Shown here in pieces: positions 62,620 to 64,000 of a DNA stretch of 64,000 nt. Location of the stretch: the NCBI GenBank assembly GCA_965115885.1, contig OZ220479.1:2976001-3040000 (forward strand). Reading direction: 5' to 3'. Position 1 is the first letter of the stretch. Each line of letters opens with the position of its first letter. A model generated the notes under the pieces. The model had not been told where the DNA came from. It was given only the letters and a program-made list of their open reading frames with translations, and made no database searches. Made by a program: the position numbers and the translations under genes. This DNA is from BD2-11 sp965115885 (lineage in GTDB: Bacteria; Gemmatimonadota; Gemmatimonadetes; Longimicrobiales; Gaopeijiaceae).

Positions 62620-64000
62620 AGGACCTGCTGAAGCGGGAACCCGACGACAACATTCATGCAATGGCGCACGCCGATCTGGGGCTCATGGCTGGAGGATTCG
62701 ACGGGCTGGAAGAAGTCATCCTCCCTCGCCGCCGCGGCGAACTCGACGGAATGCTGGACAGGCTCGCGAGAGGCGATCGGCACTTTCACAGATCCGTGGA
62801 AACGGATACCGCATACTCGGCGCATGGGCACTACTGCCTGGGCGTGCTCGCGCTTGGACGCGCCGTGGACCACCCCGATGCCGAGAAGCACTTGCAACAC
62901 ACGCGCAGGCATTTCTCGGAGACCTCCGATTCCGATCGCTACCCCGAGAACCTCGTGCGCCACGCCAACTTGTACTTCGGGATCGCCAGGGCATCGCAAC
63001 TTTCTTCCAACAAGCTCGCGCACGCGGCCGACGTGATCGCCGAGGCCTTGGCGGCCGGCGCCCGAATGCCGACCTACCTGATCGGGCATACCGTCGAGGC
63101 TTTCGAACTGGCGGAGGAAGACGGAGATCTCCAGAAAATCACGGAGGCGATCGTCGAGGCCGGTGGAGATCGAGCTCTGGACGAGCTGGCCGCCTGCAAA
63201 ACCGCGGTCGAGCGGTGTCCCGCTCTGGCGGACAGGTTGCACGAGCGCGCCAAGGCGAAAGGCAGGACAGGCGCCGATCGCGCAAAAGATCTTCGTGCGG
63301 CGTTGCACGGCTTCCTGCATCGACAAGACTGGAAGGAAGCGGGCGAGGCTTTGGACAACCTGGAAATACTCGCTCGGGACGGCGTGGCGGTTCCGGAATT
63401 CTTGGAACTGCTCGAAAAATACGATCATGCCAAGAGTTGTGCTTGGGATTTCGAAGACGTGACCATAGCCCGCGCTCGCTGCCACGAAAGCCGCGGCGAG
63501 TTCGAGGACGCGACCCATGTTCTCCGGGATCTCTTCTTTCGGCTCGCTTCTTCGGAAGGCGCAACCGGATTGAGCGACGCGAAAGGTGTTTTGGATAGGA
63601 TACGAAGCTATGGACTCGACGAATCTCGTTATTCCGACATGACGAGCCGATACACCGCGCTCGCCAATCGGGAAGCGAAGGATGCCGGGAAGACCGACCC
63701 GGTCGTCGAACAACAGGTTGTCGAAATCCTGGTCGTCGGCGGGGAGAAACTAGAGGCGAGGACGGAGAACGCCATCCGCGAAACACTGAAGAAGCGTCAT
63801 TCCCACGTTCGCGCTCGTTTCATCCCGACGGGATGGAGCGGAAACTGGAGACGCCCGTTTTCGGAAATCGAGGGCCAGATGGAGCATCACGACGCTTTGG
63901 TGATCATGCGGTCCATGCGTACCCATCTGGGCCGCGAGATCCGGCGGACATGGGACGGGCCTTGGCGTCCCTGCTGGGGCAACGGCCCCCGGGCGATCGC
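62613..64000 (+). CDS. TPR-like protein with DUF2325-like C-terminal domain, 3' part, cut by window edge
   Basis: No stop before the window end. Its coding pattern starts at about 62565; an ATG at 62613 overlaps the previous TGA (ATGCTGA). It has TPR-like helices (RRMLKDLLKREPDDNIH, AADVIAEALAAGARMPTYL, GEALDNLEILARDGVAV), then a Rossmann-like end: VVEILVVGGEKLEARTENAI, ARFIPTGWSGNW and HHDALVIMRSMRTHLGREIR. This end resembles DUF2325 domains, which are nucleotide-binding-like and poorly known. Codon use is AT-richer than in the rest of the window. Role unknown. Confidence 0.5.
   Translation, partial: MLKDLLKREPDDNIHAMAHADLGLMAGGFDGLEEVILPRRRGELDGMLDRLARGDRHFHRSVETDTAYSAHGHYCLGVLALGRAVDHPDAEKHLQHTRRHFSETSDSDRYPENLVRHANLYFGIARASQLSSNKLAHAADVIAEALAAGARMPTYLIGHTVEAFELAEEDGDLQKITEAIVEAGGDRALDELAACKTAVERCPALADRLHERAKAKGRTGADRAKDLRAALHGFLHRQDWKEAGEALDNLEILARDGVAVPEFLELLEKYDHAKSCAWDFEDVTIARARCHESRGEFEDATHVLRDLFFRLASSEGATGLSDAKGVLDRIRSYGLDESRYSDMTSRYTALANREAKDAGKTDPVVEQQVVEILVVGGEKLEARTENAIRETLKKRHSHVRARFIPTGWSGNWRRPFSEIEGQMEHHDALVIMRSMRTHLGREIRRTWDGPWRPCWGNGPRAI

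Overview
The window is GC-rich and densely coded, with GTG and TTG starts alongside ATG and frequent 1-4 base start/stop overlaps. It looks like a chromosomal piece of a Gram-negative bacterium of the Gemmatimonadota type. That placement is an inference from gene content: a SusC/SusD pair, a TonB receptor with a DUF4249 lipoprotein, S9 and M28 exopeptidases, a VPS10-type WD/BNR protein, an Omp85 protein and a DUF1552/DUF1592 pair. No rRNA gene, tRNA gene, transposase, CRISPR array or phage gene was seen.

Layout. 0.4-5.9 kb: a minus-strand set of a tiny hydrophobic ORF, a TonB-dependent receptor, a DUF4249 lipoprotein and then a visibly decayed stretch. In that stretch a beta-propeller lipoprotein with an internal stop runs into a PAS histidine kinase and a LuxR-type response regulator, both frame-broken. 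6.3-10.4 kb: an ABC-F ATPase, a Tat-exported class V aminotransferase and a small lipoprotein. 10.5-18.3 kb: a minus-strand peptide/nutrient uptake cluster of S9 peptidase, SusC, SusD and a DRE-TIM acyltransferase. 18.3-24.9 kb: a broken small secreted protein, a secreted ankyrin-repeat protein and the DUF1552/DUF1592 c-type cytochrome-like pair. 25.0-34.9 kb: a ZIP-like membrane protein, a second S9 peptidase, an outer-membrane barrel, an M28 peptidase, a DEDD exonuclease and a large VPS10-like beta-propeller protein. 34.9-38.8 kb: a small membrane protein, a long acyl-CoA dehydrogenase, haem A synthase and DUF420, overlapping by a few bases. 39.5-45.5 kb: an atypical sensor ATPase, a CoA-binding protein, a lone E1-alpha dehydrogenase subunit, an ECF-type sigma factor, a PspA-like coiled coil, a GlsB-like membrane protein and an M20 peptidase. 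45.5-49.1 kb: trpE and a hydantoinase-A protein, divergent. 49.2-58.4 kb: a minus-strand run of pckA, EVE, HD hydrolase, two tandem RpoD-like sigma factors, rsgA, a flavin reductase, a membrane protein and a lipoprotein. 58.6-60.6 kb: an Omp85 protein. 61.3-64 kb: an AT-richer pair of unrecognised reading frames, probably one TPR-like protein with a DUF2325-like C-terminus, split by a frameshift and cut by the window edge.

How the genes fit together: several exported peptidases (two S9, one M28), a cytosolic-type M20 peptidase, SusC/SusD and TonB receptors suggest scavenging of peptides and oligomers. PEP carboxykinase, acyl-CoA dehydrogenase and haem A synthase suggest an aerobic, gluconeogenic heterotroph. 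The features most worth a second look are the tandem sigma factor duplication, which has near-identical cores, a diverged region 4 and a relic of the rsgA 5' end; the decayed propeller/PAS-kinase/regulator fusion at the left; and the unclassified TPR/DUF2325-like gene at the right edge.
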